Virus record (IMG/VR): IMGVR_UViG_3300025929_000035
Span: 1-35,149 of that record
Direction: 5' to 3' (one strand)
Source: a virus
DNA length: 35,149 nt
Shown: in pieces, positions 8,574-17,408 of the stretch
How positions within the stretch are numbered: the stretch's first letter is position 1
How the letters are laid out: every line of letters starts with the position of its first letter
Notes under the pieces: model-generated
The model's input: the letters and a program-made list of their open reading frames with translations, nothing else
The model's database searches: none
Told to the model about the DNA's origin: nothing
Position numbers and translations under genes: made by a program

Positions 8574-9206
8574 TTAGGTTCCTTGCACCCAGATGCCCTG
8601 CGCCTTGGCGCCCGTAAGCGTCGGCGGCGCGACGGCATCGACCCACGAATCCGGTCCGCTGGCCGCCGGCACCGTGCAGACGTAGCCATTGGCGTCTATC
8701 GTCGAGAACGAGACCTTCGGCTTCGTGAAGCTGCCGGATTTCGTCGTGCCCGGTCCGCCCGCGCGCTGCAATTGCGCCACGCAGAAGAACGCGACCTCGT
8801 GCCCCGAAACCGGCGTGCCCCTGTAGATAATCTCCCACACCGGCAGCGTCGAATCGAACGTCGCGGCGGTGGAACTTTCTATAACGGTGCCATCTTCCAA
8901 GTCCAGTTCTTCCGGCTTGGCCGTCGAGGAAGCGGAATAGGGCGCGGCGTTAATCAGGAGATTGCGCCGGTCGGTATCCCACTCGATGAGTGTTGGCGTC
9001 AGCGTGTGCGTGCCGTCCGCCGCGCGCGGAATGTCGAACGTTTCGATCGACCCGAATTCATGCCAGACGCCGGCCGTCGCGCCCAAGCAATCGGTGCCCG
9101 TCATTGCTGTGAAGCCGCCCGAGCCGTTCGACTGGATTTGCTTCCCGATGATCTTCGCGCCGCCGCCCTTCAGCGCCGCCGCGGTGTTTCGAAGTAATTG
9201 TGCCAT
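8574..9206 (-). CDS. Major tail tube protein candidate
   Basis: This 210-aa protein has a Gly/Ala-rich, beta-rich composition with long strand-like segments (TLTPTLIEWDTDRRNLLINAA, LPVWEIIYRGTPVSGHEVAFFCVAQLQR) and a Thr/Lys-rich strand near residue 165, typical of tail tube subunits. Size (about 200 aa) and position upstream of chaperone and tape measure genes agree. The leader before its ATG (9207-9224) closely resembles that before the major capsid gene, which suggests both are strongly expressed structural genes. No contractile sheath gene lies nearby. The identification is by pattern and context. Confidence 0.6.
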   Translation of the reverse strand: MAQLLRNTAAALKGGGAKIIGKQIQSNGSGGFTAMTGTDCLGATAGVWHEFGSIETFDIPRAADGTHTLTPTLIEWDTDRRNLLINAAPYSASSTAKPEELDLEDGTVIESSTAATFDSTLPVWEIIYRGTPVSGHEVAFFCVAQLQRAGGPGTTKSGSFTKPKVSFSTIDANGYVCTVPAASGPDSWVDAVAPPTLTGAKAQGIWVQGT

Positions 9207-9224
9207 GGTGTGTTAGTTGGTTAG
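9207..9224 (-). promoter_or_regulatory. AC-rich leader before the tail tube candidate
   Basis: On the minus strand the leader is CTAACCAACTAACACACC immediately before ATG. It overlaps the last codons and stop of the glycosyltransferase gene. It resembles the capsid gene leader at 16698-16720 (CTAAtCAACC...AACACAtCC). No Shine-Dalgarno sequence is present, so such leaders may promote initiation by being unstructured. Confidence 0.5.
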
Positions 9225-10304
9225 TGCTGTGCTGGCCTTGTGGGCTGGCATGTGTTTCGTGAAATTTTCAGAGGCGAGGTTCGCGATCGTCCGCTCCTTC
9301 GCGTCCTTTGGCAGGATCGGGCAGTGCAGCACGGCTTCGAACGCGCCGCGTGCATAGTCGATAAAGCCCATGTAATAGGCGGCGATCGCGTATTCTTCCA
9401 ATAGCCGCCATCCGGCGTTCGGATCGACAAAGCAGATGTCCGGCGTCATCGAGGGTACGGCCTCGCGCGCCAGGGCGTACATGTCGGCATAGCGCTCTTG
9501 CTCGCGCAAAATCATCATCAGGTCCACGCGCGCTTCGCAGCGGCTGGGGCGGTACCGGCACGCTTCGCGGAAATCCTCTTCCCGGTTCGTCATCCGCGCG
9601 ATCTGCCACAGCGAGAGATAGACTTCCTCCTCCCAACCGCCCATCGCAACGCGTTCGCGGTATTTCGCAATCGCTTCGTCGGTCCGCTTCAAATCGCGGA
9701 GCGTGTTCGCATGATAAAAAACGTTCCGAGAGGTCTTCTCCGCCGTTTCGAAGAGTTCCAAATGCCCTAAGAACTTATTGCCGCTGACCGATTGATGCCC
9801 GCCGGGCTTCGGGACGATACAGCAGGAGGTGATCTTACCCGCGCGGGTATTGGCAGAATGCGGGCCTTCGCGGTACGGGTGCTCGTGGCACACACCTTTG
9901 TAGCGCCAGGTACCATCGTTGCGGAAAACGCGCACGGACCAAAATTCGCAGTCCTCATGGACAATCTTGATCGAATACGAATCGAACGGCTTGCCGTCCT
10001 TCGCCAGGGGAAGGACGAGCGGACCTTCGAGTGTTTCGTCGGCGTCCAAAATAAAAATCCAGTCGCCGGAAGCGGAAGCGATCGCAAGGTTGCGGTTCGT
10101 CGAAAAATCGACCCATTTATCCGAACGCAGGGTTCCCGGTACCCGCCGGAACATTTTCGAAATGATCGCCTTCGTGTCGTCCGTCGAGCCGGTGTCCGAA
10201 ATCGAGAACGAATCGATCTTGCCGCGCACGCTCTTCAAAGCGCGCCCGATCACCGGCGCTTCATTGCGCACGATCATCGTGAGGCAAATGGTCTCTTTCT
10301 TCAT
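9213..10304 (-). CDS. Family 2 glycosyltransferase with C-terminal TPR-like repeats
   Basis: The 363-aa protein begins with the GT-A fold signature of family 2: LTMIVRNEAPVIGRALKSV at residues 8-26, DTGSTDDT at 37-44, and FILDADETLEG at 84-94, where Asp87-x-Asp89 is the metal/nucleotide-sugar motif. WRYKGVCHEHPY near residue 137 matches the acceptor-side region of this subfamily. Residues about 190-350 are helical repeats (AIAKYRERVAMGGWEEEVYLSLW, RYADMYALAREAV), as in SPOT/TPR-fused glycosyltransferases. It is cytoplasmic, with no membrane segment. It overlaps the end of the collagen-like fibre gene by one base at the shared stop/start region, so it is translationally coupled to it. It probably glycosylates that fibre; alternatively it could alter host surface glycans, though its place in the late tail operon argues against that. 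Confidence 0.88.
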   Translation of the reverse strand: MKKETICLTMIVRNEAPVIGRALKSVRGKIDSFSISDTGSTDDTKAIISKMFRRVPGTLRSDKWVDFSTNRNLAIASASGDWIFILDADETLEGPLVLPLAKDGKPFDSYSIKIVHEDCEFWSVRVFRNDGTWRYKGVCHEHPYREGPHSANTRAGKITSCCIVPKPGGHQSVSGNKFLGHLELFETAEKTSRNVFYHANTLRDLKRTDEAIAKYRERVAMGGWEEEVYLSLWQIARMTNREEDFREACRYRPSRCEARVDLMMILREQERYADMYALAREAVPSMTPDICFVDPNAGWRLLEEYAIAAYYMGFIDYARGAFEAVLHCPILPKDAKERTIANLASENFTKHMPAHKASTALTN

Positions 10305-13300
10305 CAGCTTATCTTCTTCCAGGCCGATCCGTTATAAATAAATTGCGATGCCGTAGCCGCCGCGACGACAAGGCCGGTTGTGGCGGCCGTAGAATCCTTA
10401 TTCTCCACGACGATCATTTGCCCCGTCACGCCCGAGGGCGCTGTCACAGCCACGGCCACGCCGCCGTTCGAGGGAACAATATAATAGAGATGATTGCCAT
10501 CGAGCGTCGTAGCATTCGTTGCAACGGTTGCCGTCACGCTCGAAAGCGTCATTGCGCCATTCGAGAAGGTGATGATCGTGGCGAGGGTTTGCGCCGTCGA
10601 ACCGGTGCCGATCGCGGGCGCGGATTGAAGAGCAATAGAGCCACTGGCCGCGGTGCCCGTGCCGATTCCACCGGCGATCGTCACATTGCCGCCAGCCAGG
10701 TTCGTTCCGTTTGCGCCGGAGCCGTGCCACGTAACGTTTGCACCCGCATGGCCACTTGCTGATTTGTTGCCCGAGCCTCCTAAGTAAACATCGGTGATAT
10801 GCCCATTGCCGGAAGAGTCGTCCGATCCAGTGATGAACGTATTGCTCATCCCGACGGCGGCATTGATTCCCGCATTCCAGCCGATCGCGACGTTGTAATT
10901 ACCTGTTAAGGCAATGTCCAACGCGTGATTTCCGACCATCACGTTCTGACTGCCGGTTTGTAGCGTGCTTCCGGCGTACATGCCGACCGCCGTATTCTCA
11001 TTTCCCGACGTAAGCGCATGAAGCGCATTCGTTCCGAACGCAGAATTGTATGCGGAAGAGGAGTTTGCGGAACCAAAAGTACCGTACCCAATGCCCGTCT
11101 GATAGGAACCCATGCCCGTTTTACCGGCCAAAGCTCCGATGATCGTATTCTCTACATGTCCGAAGCATGAAAAAACGACATTCGCACTGGAGTTAAAAAG
11201 ATAGAATGGGTCGAGGAAAATCTGCCCCGCCGCGAAAGTGGCAGAAAGATTGCCAATCGTCACAAGTCCGGTCTGGTCAATGGTGAGGGCCGTATTCGTA
11301 ATCCCGGTCGCATAAGAATTACTCGTTCCCAAAAAGAGAGAGGAGCCAGAGCCTGCGCCCACCATGCCGATACGCGCCTCCGCCTTACCGGGGACATTAT
11401 CCGAACTGAAGTCGATAGAGCGATAAACGCTATAGGTCGATGCGTGAATATCCAGACTACCCGCGTGCGCATTATCGGTGAGTGATGTAATGCCGGACCC
11501 GCTGTTAATCGCAAAGCTTTTGGTATACGATCCCGCATTAATCGAGTTCGAAAAAACGAGATTCGATGTGGGGTTGGCCGCTCCCTGCACGGGTTGCGTT
11601 TCCATAATCCAATCTGTCGACTGGCTTGCGGCCGTCGCATTGGTCTTCCAACCCGTGCCTGTTAATCGCAGGCGCGGCGAGAACATCTGGTTTCCCGATG
11701 TTGCCGCATTCGAATTGTAGAGCTGAAGGCCATCGGCAGAAGTATTCGCCGCGATCGCCTGTGGAACATTGGCAGGTAGCGAGAATACACCACCTGGGCC
11801 GGTTGCGCCCGTCGCGCCGGTTGCGCCGGTTGGGCCGGTTGGGCCCGTTGCACCCACGGCACCATTGGAACCGTTCGAACCCGCCGCTCCGGTTGCACCC
11901 GTCGCACCGGTCGGCCCCGTTGGACCCACAGCGCCAGCCGCACCCGTGGGACCGGTTGGCCCCGTGGCACCAACTGCGCCATTCGAGCCGGTTGCACCGG
12001 TTGCACCCGTCGCACCGGTCGGCCCCGTTGGACCCACAGCGCCAGCCGCACCCGTAGGGCCGGTCGGCCCGGTTCCACCTACTGCACCATTCGAACCTGC
12101 TGCGCCGGTTGGTCCCGTCGCACCGGTTGCCCCGGTTGCACCGGTCGGCCCCGTTGGACCCACAGCGCCAGCCGCACCCGTAGGGCCGGTCGGCCCAGTT
12201 GCACCAGCTGCGCCATTCGAACCTGCTGCGCCGGTTGGTCCCGTCGCACCGGTTGCCCCGGTCGGCCCCGTTGGACCCACGGCACCGGCTGCGCCCGTGG
12301 GACCGGTTGGCCCCGCTACGCCCGTCGCGCCGGTAGGCCCGGCATTTCCTTGCGGTCCCTGGCCTCCGGCAACCTCGACAGCCGTTAGTGTGACATCCGT
12401 AATGCTTGCCGTGTGGACTTGCGCGGATAGGGCAATGTCGAACCAATAGGGCGTTCCGGCCGTCGCGCCGGCAACTATTCCATTGGTAATAAATTCGGAA
12501 GGATTGCCGGTATAGACAAGCGCATTCGTTCCGAGTATGGTACCCGTGAGTGCCGCGCCATTGATGGGCGGCGTTCCGGTACCATAACGCAAGTAGAGGT
12601 TCCGTGCGTCCTTGTTCGCCAAGCCCCGCGCGCTGAAGAGAAGCGTGCCGCCCGTGATCGGTGTAATCGATCCGGCGAGGCCCATCATCACGCCGGTGCT
12701 GTTCGCGGTCGATGCGGGGTTCGCGGGCAGCGATTGATAATGCGCAAGCGTGTTCGGTCCGCCGGCAGGTCCAGTCGCGCCGGCGGGACCCGTCGGACCC
12801 TGCGGGCCGCTTGGCCCCGGCACGGTCGACGCTGCGCCGGTCGGTCCCGTTGGTCCGGTAGGGCCTTGCGCTCCGGCTGGGCCAATTAAACCTTGAATGC
12901 CTTGCGGCCCTGGCGCGCCTTCCAACACAAGCAAGCCCCAATTCGCAGTGTGCGAGGGATCGACGCCGGTGCATCCGACAATATTGACATAGCCCGATCC
13001 GGCGTAGGTAACTAAATCATTCGTGACGTAAGCCGTCCCGGCATTGTAGGCACCTTTGTATTCCAAGCCACTGATGCCATCGGCACCGGCAACGCCTTGA
13101 ATGCCCTGGATGCCTTGCGCGCCCGCGGGACCGGTATCGCCTTGCGCGCCTTGCGGTCCTGTGGGACCGGTATTGCCTTGCGGCCCCGTCGCGCCCGTTG
13201 CACCGCCGGCGCCGGTAGGTCCGGTCGGTCCCGTCGGACCGGTCGCGCCATCGGCGCCGTCCACGCCCGCCGGCCCGATCGGGCCTGGCAGCCCCTGCGC

Positions 13301-13396
13301 GTTCTCGATCGTCGCGATGATATTATCTTCAACGGCAATCGCGGCCTCGATCGAGTCCGTAAGATTGATTGACGCCTGGATAATTTCATCAGCCAT
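10304..13396 (-). CDS. Collagen-like tail fibre protein
   Basis: A 1030-aa protein. An ATG at 13396 is used as start because GGTGAG lies upstream; a TTG four codons earlier is less likely. Order: a 30-residue N-terminal helix; collagen Gly-X-Y (about 35-110); a small aromatic domain ([19 protein letters not shown]...W) resembling carbohydrate-binding modules on fibres; short Gly-X-Y; a globular domain (about 230-345); a long Gly-Pro-Thr/Gly-Ala-Thr collagen stretch (about 345-545); a globular section; YadA-head-like repeats ([26 protein letters not shown]-type); and a beta-rich C-terminus. Collagen triple helices suggest a trimeric host-binding fibre. Pro is absent from many Y positions, where Thr or Ala occur; Thr in Y is a known glycosylation position in bacterial collagens. 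The downstream glycosyltransferase fits. The antisense strand has a long proline-rich open frame that is only a shadow. Confidence 0.88.
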   Translation of the reverse strand: MADEIIQASINLTDSIEAAIAVEDNIIATIENAQGLPGPIGPAGVDGADGATGPTGPTGPTGAGGATGATGPQGNTGPTGPQGAQGDTGPAGAQGIQGIQGVAGADGISGLEYKGAYNAGTAYVTNDLVTYAGSGYVNIVGCTGVDPSHTANWGLLVLEGAPGPQGIQGLIGPAGAQGPTGPTGPTGAASTVPGPSGPQGPTGPAGATGPAGGPNTLAHYQSLPANPASTANSTGVMMGLAGSITPITGGTLLFSARGLANKDARNLYLRYGTGTPPINGAALTGTILGTNALVYTGNPSEFITNGIVAGATAGTPYWFDIALSAQVHTASITDVTLTAVEVAGGQGPQGNAGPTGATGVAGPTGPTGAAGAVGPTGPTGATGATGPTGAAGSNGAAGATGPTGPTGAAGAVGPTGPTGATGATGATGPTGAAGSNGAVGGTGPTGPTGAAGAVGPTGPTGATGATGATGSNGAVGATGPTGPTGAAGAVGPTGPTGATGATGAAGSNGSNGAVGATGPTGPTGATGATGATGPGGVFSLPANVPQAIAANTSADGLQLYNSNAATSGNQMFSPRLRLTGTGWKTNATAASQSTDWIMETQPVQGAANPTSNLVFSNSINAGSYTKSFAINSGSGITSLTDNAHAGSLDIHASTYSVYRSIDFSSDNVPGKAEARIGMVGAGSGSSLFLGTSNSYATGITNTALTIDQTGLVTIGNLSATFAAGQIFLDPFYLFNSSANVVFSCFGHVENTIIGALAGKTGMGSYQTGIGYGTFGSANSSSAYNSAFGTNALHALTSGNENTAVGMYAGSTLQTGSQNVMVGNHALDIALTGNYNVAIGWNAGINAAVGMSNTFITGSDDSSGNGHITDVYLGGSGNKSASGHAGANVTWHGSGANGTNLAGGNVTIAGGIGTGTAASGSIALQSAPAIGTGSTAQTLATIITFSNGAMTLSSVTATVATNATTLDGNHLYYIVPSNGGVAVAVTAPSGVTGQMIVVENKDSTAATTGLVVAAATASQFIYNGSAWKKIS
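11796..12360 (-). repeat. Collagen-coding tandem repeat array
   Basis: The DNA consists of degenerate 9-bp units grouped into longer near-identical blocks. The landmark CCATT(C/G)GA recurs at 11862, 11979, 12087 and 12213, giving steps of 117, 108 and 126 bp, all multiples of 9, so the frame is kept. Such arrays change length by recombination or slippage without breaking the protein. Confidence 0.8.
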
Positions 13397-13418
13397 GGAT
13401 CTCACCAATGATTCGCGA

Positions 13419-13775
13419 CTATGCGCGTGTAACGGTTCCCTTCACGACGAAGCGGCCCTTGATGACGTACCGCTCCCATTCATTGCAAAAAATGTCGTAG
13501 GCGTAGGCGCCTTCCGGAAGCGCGGCCACATCGGAGGAACTTAAATTTAAGATTCCATCCGTGGCCGGCGCGTTCGTTGTAATCGTAATCGCGGCGCGGA
13601 GCGCGCTGCGCGAACTGGTGTCCTCGCGCACCTGGGAGACAAAGGTCAGCCCGCTAAGATCGACGGCCATGCCGGAAGATTTCTGCGTCAGCGTAATACT
13701 CGTGTTGGCGATCGACGCTCCGCGGTCGATCGCCAAATCCACCGAGCCAGCCTGGGCGAGGTTTACTTCCGTCAT
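13419..13775 (-). CDS. BppU-N-like Ig-fold tail/fibre-associated protein
   Basis: A 118-aa all-beta protein. The pattern [14 protein letters not shown] (residues 39-52), ending in [15 protein letters not shown] and [16 protein letters not shown], resembles the N-terminal domain of phage baseplate/upper fibre proteins of the BppU type, which attach fibres to the tail. It sits directly upstream of the large collagen-like fibre and downstream of a small collagen-like gene, so it may be an adaptor or base of the fibre. Detection is by motif pattern only. The start at 13775 (ATG) lies 12 nt after the previous stop. Confidence 0.55.
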   Translation of the reverse strand: MTEVNLAQAGSVDLAIDRGASIANTSITLTQKSSGMAVDLSGLTFVSQVREDTSSRSALRAAITITTNAPATDGILNLSSSDVAALPEGAYAYDIFCNEWERYVIKGRFVVKGTVTRA

Positions 13776-13787
13776 GGCTCACGTTGG

Positions 13788-14117
13788 TTACCAGGTCGCC
13801 GTTGTTGCTCGCACCCAGGTGTTCGTTGCGATGCAGACGTAAATATGCGTCGCGTCGTAAGCGATCTCGCCCGCGGTGCCGGCCGCCGTCGCGCCGGTCG
13901 GTGCCGTGCCGCTGGCCGCGCCTTGCGGTCCGGTTGGCCCCGTCGGTCCCGTAGGACCGGTTGGCCCCGTTGGCCCGGCCGGTACGTCGAACGTTTCGGC
14001 GGAATTGGCGTGAGCCGTTAGAATATTACCTTCGGTGTCTTCGCCGGTAATAATTTGCTTGCGGTCCTTGCGAATTTGGTGACGCTTGTTCGCGCGTTCC
14101 TGAATGATGGAAGGCAT
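13788..14117 (-). CDS. Small collagen-like virion protein
   Basis: A 109-aa protein with a basic N-terminus (ERANKRHQIRKDRKQI), six consecutive Gly-Pro-Thr/Gln triplets near residues 48-65, and a C-terminal section (GTAGEIAYDATHIYVCIATNTWVRA) of a type common at ends of phage tail fibres and appendages. It could be a head fibre or a fibre accessory. The ATG at 14117 lies 4 nt after the upstream stop codon. Its triplets resemble those in the large fibre gene, suggesting exchange between the two genes. Confidence 0.65.
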   Translation of the reverse strand: MPSIIQERANKRHQIRKDRKQIITGEDTEGNILTAHANSAETFDVPAGPTGPTGPTGPTGPTGPQGAASGTAPTGATAAGTAGEIAYDATHIYVCIATNTWVRATTATW

Positions 14118-14121
14118 AATG

Positions 14122-14649
14122 TTATATTGCTAAAAAAGAAAATTCCCCGTCTTCACTTTCGACTCCGGTATCGTCCGGGTTTTCCATGCACGAAAGATCG
14201 TTCGTGTCGTCCGTCGTCTCGGTACGGATAAGATAATCGGCGATTGCTTCATACGCTAATTGCGTCCACACTTTTGCCGACGCGTCCGCTTCGGCCTGCA
14301 TCGCGAACTGTATCGTTCCCTGCCCCACGGCCGCCTGCGTCGGAATGCCGTTCTGCCCGATCTGCTGAAGCTTCGCGATCTGCGGCAAGGCCGCCAGCGC
14401 GAAGTACGCCTCGCCGATCGCGAAGGCATCCTGCTTATCGGCGTTCGCCGGGACCGTTAGGTCGTCGGTCGAAAAATCGCGGACCGCCACGTAGACATCC
14501 GAGCCGACCGCCTTCTTCAACTTCCGCTGCCCGATCGCGATCGCGGCCTCGACCATCGCGGCCGTCGCGCTGCCCGTACTCTCGTCGGAACTTAATCCTC
14601 CGGCAGTACGGACCTGCGCAACGTCGGTGATGGATGAGAGCGCTGGCAT
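14122..14649 (-). CDS. Head-tail connector / head completion candidate (gp36-like)
   Basis: A 175-aa mostly helical acidic protein: helix AAMVEAAIAIGQRKLKKAVG (residues about 30-50), DKQDAFAIGEAYFALAALPQIAKLQ (71-95), and a helical section near VWTQLAYEAIADYLIR. It ends in an acidic tail (DDTNDLSCMENPDDTGVESEDGEF). Size, helical character and position soon after the capsid gene suit a connector such as the Mu gp36 or HK97 gp6 type. The fit is by shape, not by matched motifs. Confidence 0.5.
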   Translation of the reverse strand: MPALSSITDVAQVRTAGGLSSDESTGSATAAMVEAAIAIGQRKLKKAVGSDVYVAVRDFSTDDLTVPANADKQDAFAIGEAYFALAALPQIAKLQQIGQNGIPTQAAVGQGTIQFAMQAEADASAKVWTQLAYEAIADYLIRTETTDDTNDLSCMENPDDTGVESEDGEFSFLAI

Positions 14650-14680
14650 CAGGTGTCAGTCTTTTGAATGTATTGCTTCT

Positions 14681-14935
14681 TCAAACAATCGGTGTGTCGC
14701 CAGCCGCAGGAGCGGGTTGATCGCCCACGATGGGCGCGTTGTCGCTATAGGGCGCGGCTACCTGCACTACCTGCGCCTCTTTCGTGGTCTTCTCGAAGAG
14801 CAGACCTTCGAGATGCCCTACATACGCTTCGATTTCCTGAAGCGTCTTATTGCGCCGGATATAGTTCCAATCCTCTTTTACCTTCGCAACCGCTTTGTCA
14901 TAATCGGCCTTGAGGGTGGTTATTAGATTTGCCAT
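14681..14935 (-). CDS. Small coiled-coil virion-region protein
   Basis: An 84-aa protein starting at ATG 14935. Residues 1-55 are helical and charged (MANLITTLKADYDKAVAKVK, RRNKTLQEIEAYVGHLEGLL); the last 25 are Pro/Ala-rich (GDQPAPAAGDTPIV). A longer reading to 15004 adds an arginine-rich segment from the upstream spacer and is unlikely. It lies between capsid and connector genes. Function unknown. Confidence 0.55.
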   Translation of the reverse strand: MANLITTLKADYDKAVAKVKEDWNYIRRNKTLQEIEAYVGHLEGLLFEKTTKEAQVVQVAAPYSDNAPIVGDQPAPAAGDTPIV

Positions 14936-15050
14936 TTGATAGCTTGTTCCCGAATGCCGGCGGGTGGATGATCGCTCATCCCTGCAACCCCGCCGGCGTT
15001 TCAAGAGCCTCTTGCAGGAGGCGTTCGTTGATGGTTGGGTGTATTTTCTA

Positions 15051-16697
15051 TTACGCCTGGCTAATCACCATCGCGTTGTTATCGATGATGTGGTAGGCCA
15101 CTCCAAGCGAGACCTGGATTTGCATACCCTTCGTGCGGCGCGACCGATCGACGCGAAGGCCCTGGTTCGGCGCATTCACGTAGCCGAAGACCAAGTTCTT
15201 CGGGTCGGTAAAGATGATCTGGTTCGTCGTCGCAAAATCGCTCACGACAATGTTATAGCCCTTGTACATCGTCGGCGCATTCGTAAGCAGCACGTTGCCG
15301 CCCGCGGCCAGGATCGCATTCAACTCGTCCGCGAAGGCAGAGTGATCGGCCTTACTCATGACGAAGTTGAACGTGCTTACCAATTTCTCCGGCTTGTTGG
15401 TCACCATCGCAGTAATCATCGCGTCCATCGTGCCCATGACGGTCGTAATGGAATTGCTCGACTGGTCGATCAGCGTCCAGTTGTTGGCCGCCGTCGCGCC
15501 GGCAAAGGTCACCTGCTGCGCATACCAGCCTTTGCGGATGGTAAGGAAGGTCCCGGAATAGGTGTCCGTGGTACCGTTCAGCCCAAGGTCCTCCGGCTCG
15601 GTGGCAATGGCGGAGGTGAAGGCATCCGTGATCGTCGTTTCGAGTCCCGGAAGGTTCCCCTGGTACTGCAAGCCTACTTTATCGCTAATAAGCATCGTCC
15701 AATCCATATCGGCGGCGTCCATGATGGTACCGGAGCCGAGGAAATTGGTCTGCTGTCCCGCCGTCGGCAAATCGCCCACGGTAAGCTGTAAGGACGTTCG
15801 GCGGTTTTTGCCGAGCACGAGCACTTCCTGATGATAGCTCGTCATCACCACCGTTCGCACGAGGTTCAACAGCTTCATCTGCGGCGCGGCCAGCGCGAAG
15901 AGTTCGGTTCCCAGCGTCGGGTTATTCGTTCCCCCCGGCGAGAAGTCGGTCTCGACAACGATACCCGTCTTCATCAGTTGCGAGTTTTCGCCATCTTTCA
16001 ATCCAAGGATCGAGGAGCCGACCGCGCGGGCCTTCTCCAGTTTAATATCGCCCTCGGATTTCTGGATGATCGCGCCCTCGGGTACGGTCCGCACCTGCCG
16101 CGATTTCAGAAGTTCCACGTTCAGCGCCTTCGCGTCCTCGGGCGAAATGCTCTTCGCAATGCGCGAGAAGAGTTGTTCGCCTTCGGCACTCTTGCCCACG
16201 GCCGAAGCGCCGCTATTCCCAAGCCCCGCGCTCGATGCGGCGGCCGCGCCACTCTGTTTGTTGGCATTCGTGGCGGCACCGGCGGCGTCCGAAGGGGTCT
16301 CCGCATCGGTAGGATTATACGAATTGATAACCTTTGCCGCGAAATCGACCGGCTTCACGCCGGCCGCTTTTGCGACGACGGCGATTACATCGGGCGTTAC
16401 GTCTAATTTTACCGCGCCCGTTTCAAATTCCGAATAGGTCTTTACATCTTCCGGCTTGGTTGGATCGAGGCCGAATGCCTTCATAAAAACACCTTCGGCG
16501 ACCTGCGCGGCCATTCTCGTTTCGCGGAAGACGGCCCCTGCGTCCTTCTGAAGCGAGACATAGACGTGCGAGTTGTCGTTGGCCGTTTTTTCTAACAGCT
16601 GATGCTGGATGGCGTTGAATTCGTTGGGGGCACCGATGCTCTTATGCACGACGGCTCCCATCGCCATCAGGAATACAAGGAGTGGAGTGAGTCTCAT
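15051..16697 (-). CDS. Major capsid protein with long N-terminal region
   Basis: Using ATG 16697 gives 548 aa; this start is favoured by the AC-rich leader. The HK97-fold core spans about residues 241-548: LMKTGIVVETDFSPGGTNN, LFALAAPQMKLLNLVRTVVM, a P-loop/E-loop-like stretch, VMSKADHSAFADELNAILAAGG, YKGYNIVVSDF, then the end with LRVDRSRRTKGMQIQVSLGVAYHIIDNNAMV. The N-terminal 240 residues hold a hydrophobic start (residues 5-20), helices and an Ala/Ser/Gly linker (138-170). No separate scaffold gene is seen, and a prohead protease gene lies directly upstream, so the N-terminal part may act as a removable scaffold (inferred). Confidence 0.82.
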   Translation of the reverse strand: MRLTPLLVFLMAMGAVVHKSIGAPNEFNAIQHQLLEKTANDNSHVYVSLQKDAGAVFRETRMAAQVAEGVFMKAFGLDPTKPEDVKTYSEFETGAVKLDVTPDVIAVVAKAAGVKPVDFAAKVINSYNPTDAETPSDAAGAATNANKQSGAAAASSAGLGNSGASAVGKSAEGEQLFSRIAKSISPEDAKALNVELLKSRQVRTVPEGAIIQKSEGDIKLEKARAVGSSILGLKDGENSQLMKTGIVVETDFSPGGTNNPTLGTELFALAAPQMKLLNLVRTVVMTSYHQEVLVLGKNRRTSLQLTVGDLPTAGQQTNFLGSGTIMDAADMDWTMLISDKVGLQYQGNLPGLETTITDAFTSAIATEPEDLGLNGTTDTYSGTFLTIRKGWYAQQVTFAGATAANNWTLIDQSSNSITTVMGTMDAMITAMVTNKPEKLVSTFNFVMSKADHSAFADELNAILAAGGNVLLTNAPTMYKGYNIVVSDFATTNQIIFTDPKNLVFGYVNAPNQGLRVDRSRRTKGMQIQVSLGVAYHIIDNNAMVISQA

Positions 16698-16720
16698 GGA
16701 TGTGTTGGTTGGTTGATTAG
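16698..16720 (-). promoter_or_regulatory. AC-rich leader before the capsid gene
   Basis: The 23 nt before the capsid ATG are almost free of G on the coding strand and contain CAACCAACCAACACATCC. The tail tube candidate has a near copy (9207-9224). The match supports 16697 as the start rather than an upstream TTG at 16736. Confidence 0.5.
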
Positions 16721-16725
16721 TGTAC

Positions 16726-17298
16726 TTAGTTGGCAATTCGGCAGGCGAGATGCCCCGGATTGATTCTACATTTTAAGATAAAATCCTCTTCGGATTTCTT
16801 TTTGGGAATGAAACCCGCGAAGCTTATCCCGTGGACATTCGAGACGACCGATTTCCCAAGTTCGGAGAGTTCAATAACCCCGCACCAGGAATCTTTCGAT
16901 ACGTTCGGGAACATGGGGTCCTCGCCGCGCTTAATAAAGTTCTCGACCAGCGTTCCATACCTCGAATCGTGATTATGCTCGAAGTCGATGTTATTCTGGC
17001 GTCCCGACTTCAAGAAGTCGTGGCACCAATATTCCAGCGTCTCGGCATTCGCAAAGTCGTTTTGGCTATCGACGACATTCGGTTCATAATTCGTGACGTA
17101 GATAAGCCCCTTCGGCTCATCGTATTTCATCAGGAACCCGTCATAGGCGAAGTCGTCCGAGTCGCCCTTCATAATGATCCCTTTCCGATTGGCCGGTTTT
17201 CCGACCAACGAAAGATGGGTTATGATGGCCGTCTTCTGAAGCTCGCGTTTTTTTTCGAGAATGATTTGCTCTTCGGGTGTCATATATTCGTTACGCAT
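16726..17298 (-). CDS. XkdF-like prohead protease
   Basis: From ATG 17298 the protein has 190 aa. An alternative ATG at 17283 (MTPEEQ) is possible, because the predicted promoter would start transcription within a few bases of 17298. Motifs follow the XkdF/S78-type pattern: IITHLSLVGKPANRKGIIMK near the start, LIYVTNYEPNVVDSQNDFAN, LEYWCHDFLKSG, the NIDFEHNHDSRYGTLVENF stretch holding a likely catalytic His, and VVSNVHGISFAGF, where the Ser follows Gly-Ile. Such proteases cut scaffold and capsid N-termini during head maturation. It is the first gene of the leftward late operon and is followed by the capsid gene. Confidence 0.75.
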   Translation of the reverse strand: MRNEYMTPEEQIILEKKRELQKTAIITHLSLVGKPANRKGIIMKGDSDDFAYDGFLMKYDEPKGLIYVTNYEPNVVDSQNDFANAETLEYWCHDFLKSGRQNNIDFEHNHDSRYGTLVENFIKRGEDPMFPNVSKDSWCGVIELSELGKSVVSNVHGISFAGFIPKKKSEEDFILKCRINPGHLACRIAN

Positions 17299-17299
17299 A

Positions 17300-17330
17300 C
17301 AAAAATGGCTTTCGCTGGCGCGAAAGTCAA
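17300..17330 (-). promoter_or_regulatory. Leftward late promoter with palindrome
   Basis: On the minus strand TTGACTTT (17330-17323) is followed, 23 nt from its first base, by CATTTTTG (17307-17300), a one-mismatch match to the Bacteroidota -7 box TAnnTTTG. The spacer holds a perfect inverted repeat CTTTCGC-(4 nt)-GCGAAAG (17326-17309). The early promoter has the same 23-nt spacing and also a spacer palindrome. Transcription would begin at or very near the protease start codon, giving an almost leaderless mRNA. Confidence 0.58.
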
Positions 17331-17408
17331 GCTCCGTCGTGCCATAGGCGGGCATATTTGCGTAGATGTACCGGTGATTGCCGGTGATACTATTTAGCAT
17401 GGAGAGGC

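Noticed and set aside
11796-12360. CRISPR-like regular repeats
   Set aside because: The units are in-frame 9-bp collagen codons without unique spacers.
11769-12449. Plus-strand frame rich in Pro-Val-Gly/Ala-Pro repeats
   Set aside because: It is the antisense shadow of the collagen repeat; no start signal, and the minus strand has a complete fibre gene.
9213-13396. Diversity-generating retroelement next to the fibre gene
   Set aside because: No reverse transcriptase or template/variable repeat pair is present; the only repeats are collagen units.
14964-15791. 275-aa plus-strand frame, Arg/His-rich
   Set aside because: Opposite the capsid gene; composition and absence of motifs mark it as a shadow.
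16698-16736. TTG start at 16736 for the capsid protein
   Set aside because: It would add 13 residues read from the AC-rich leader and overlap the protease stop; ATG 16697 fits the shared leader better.
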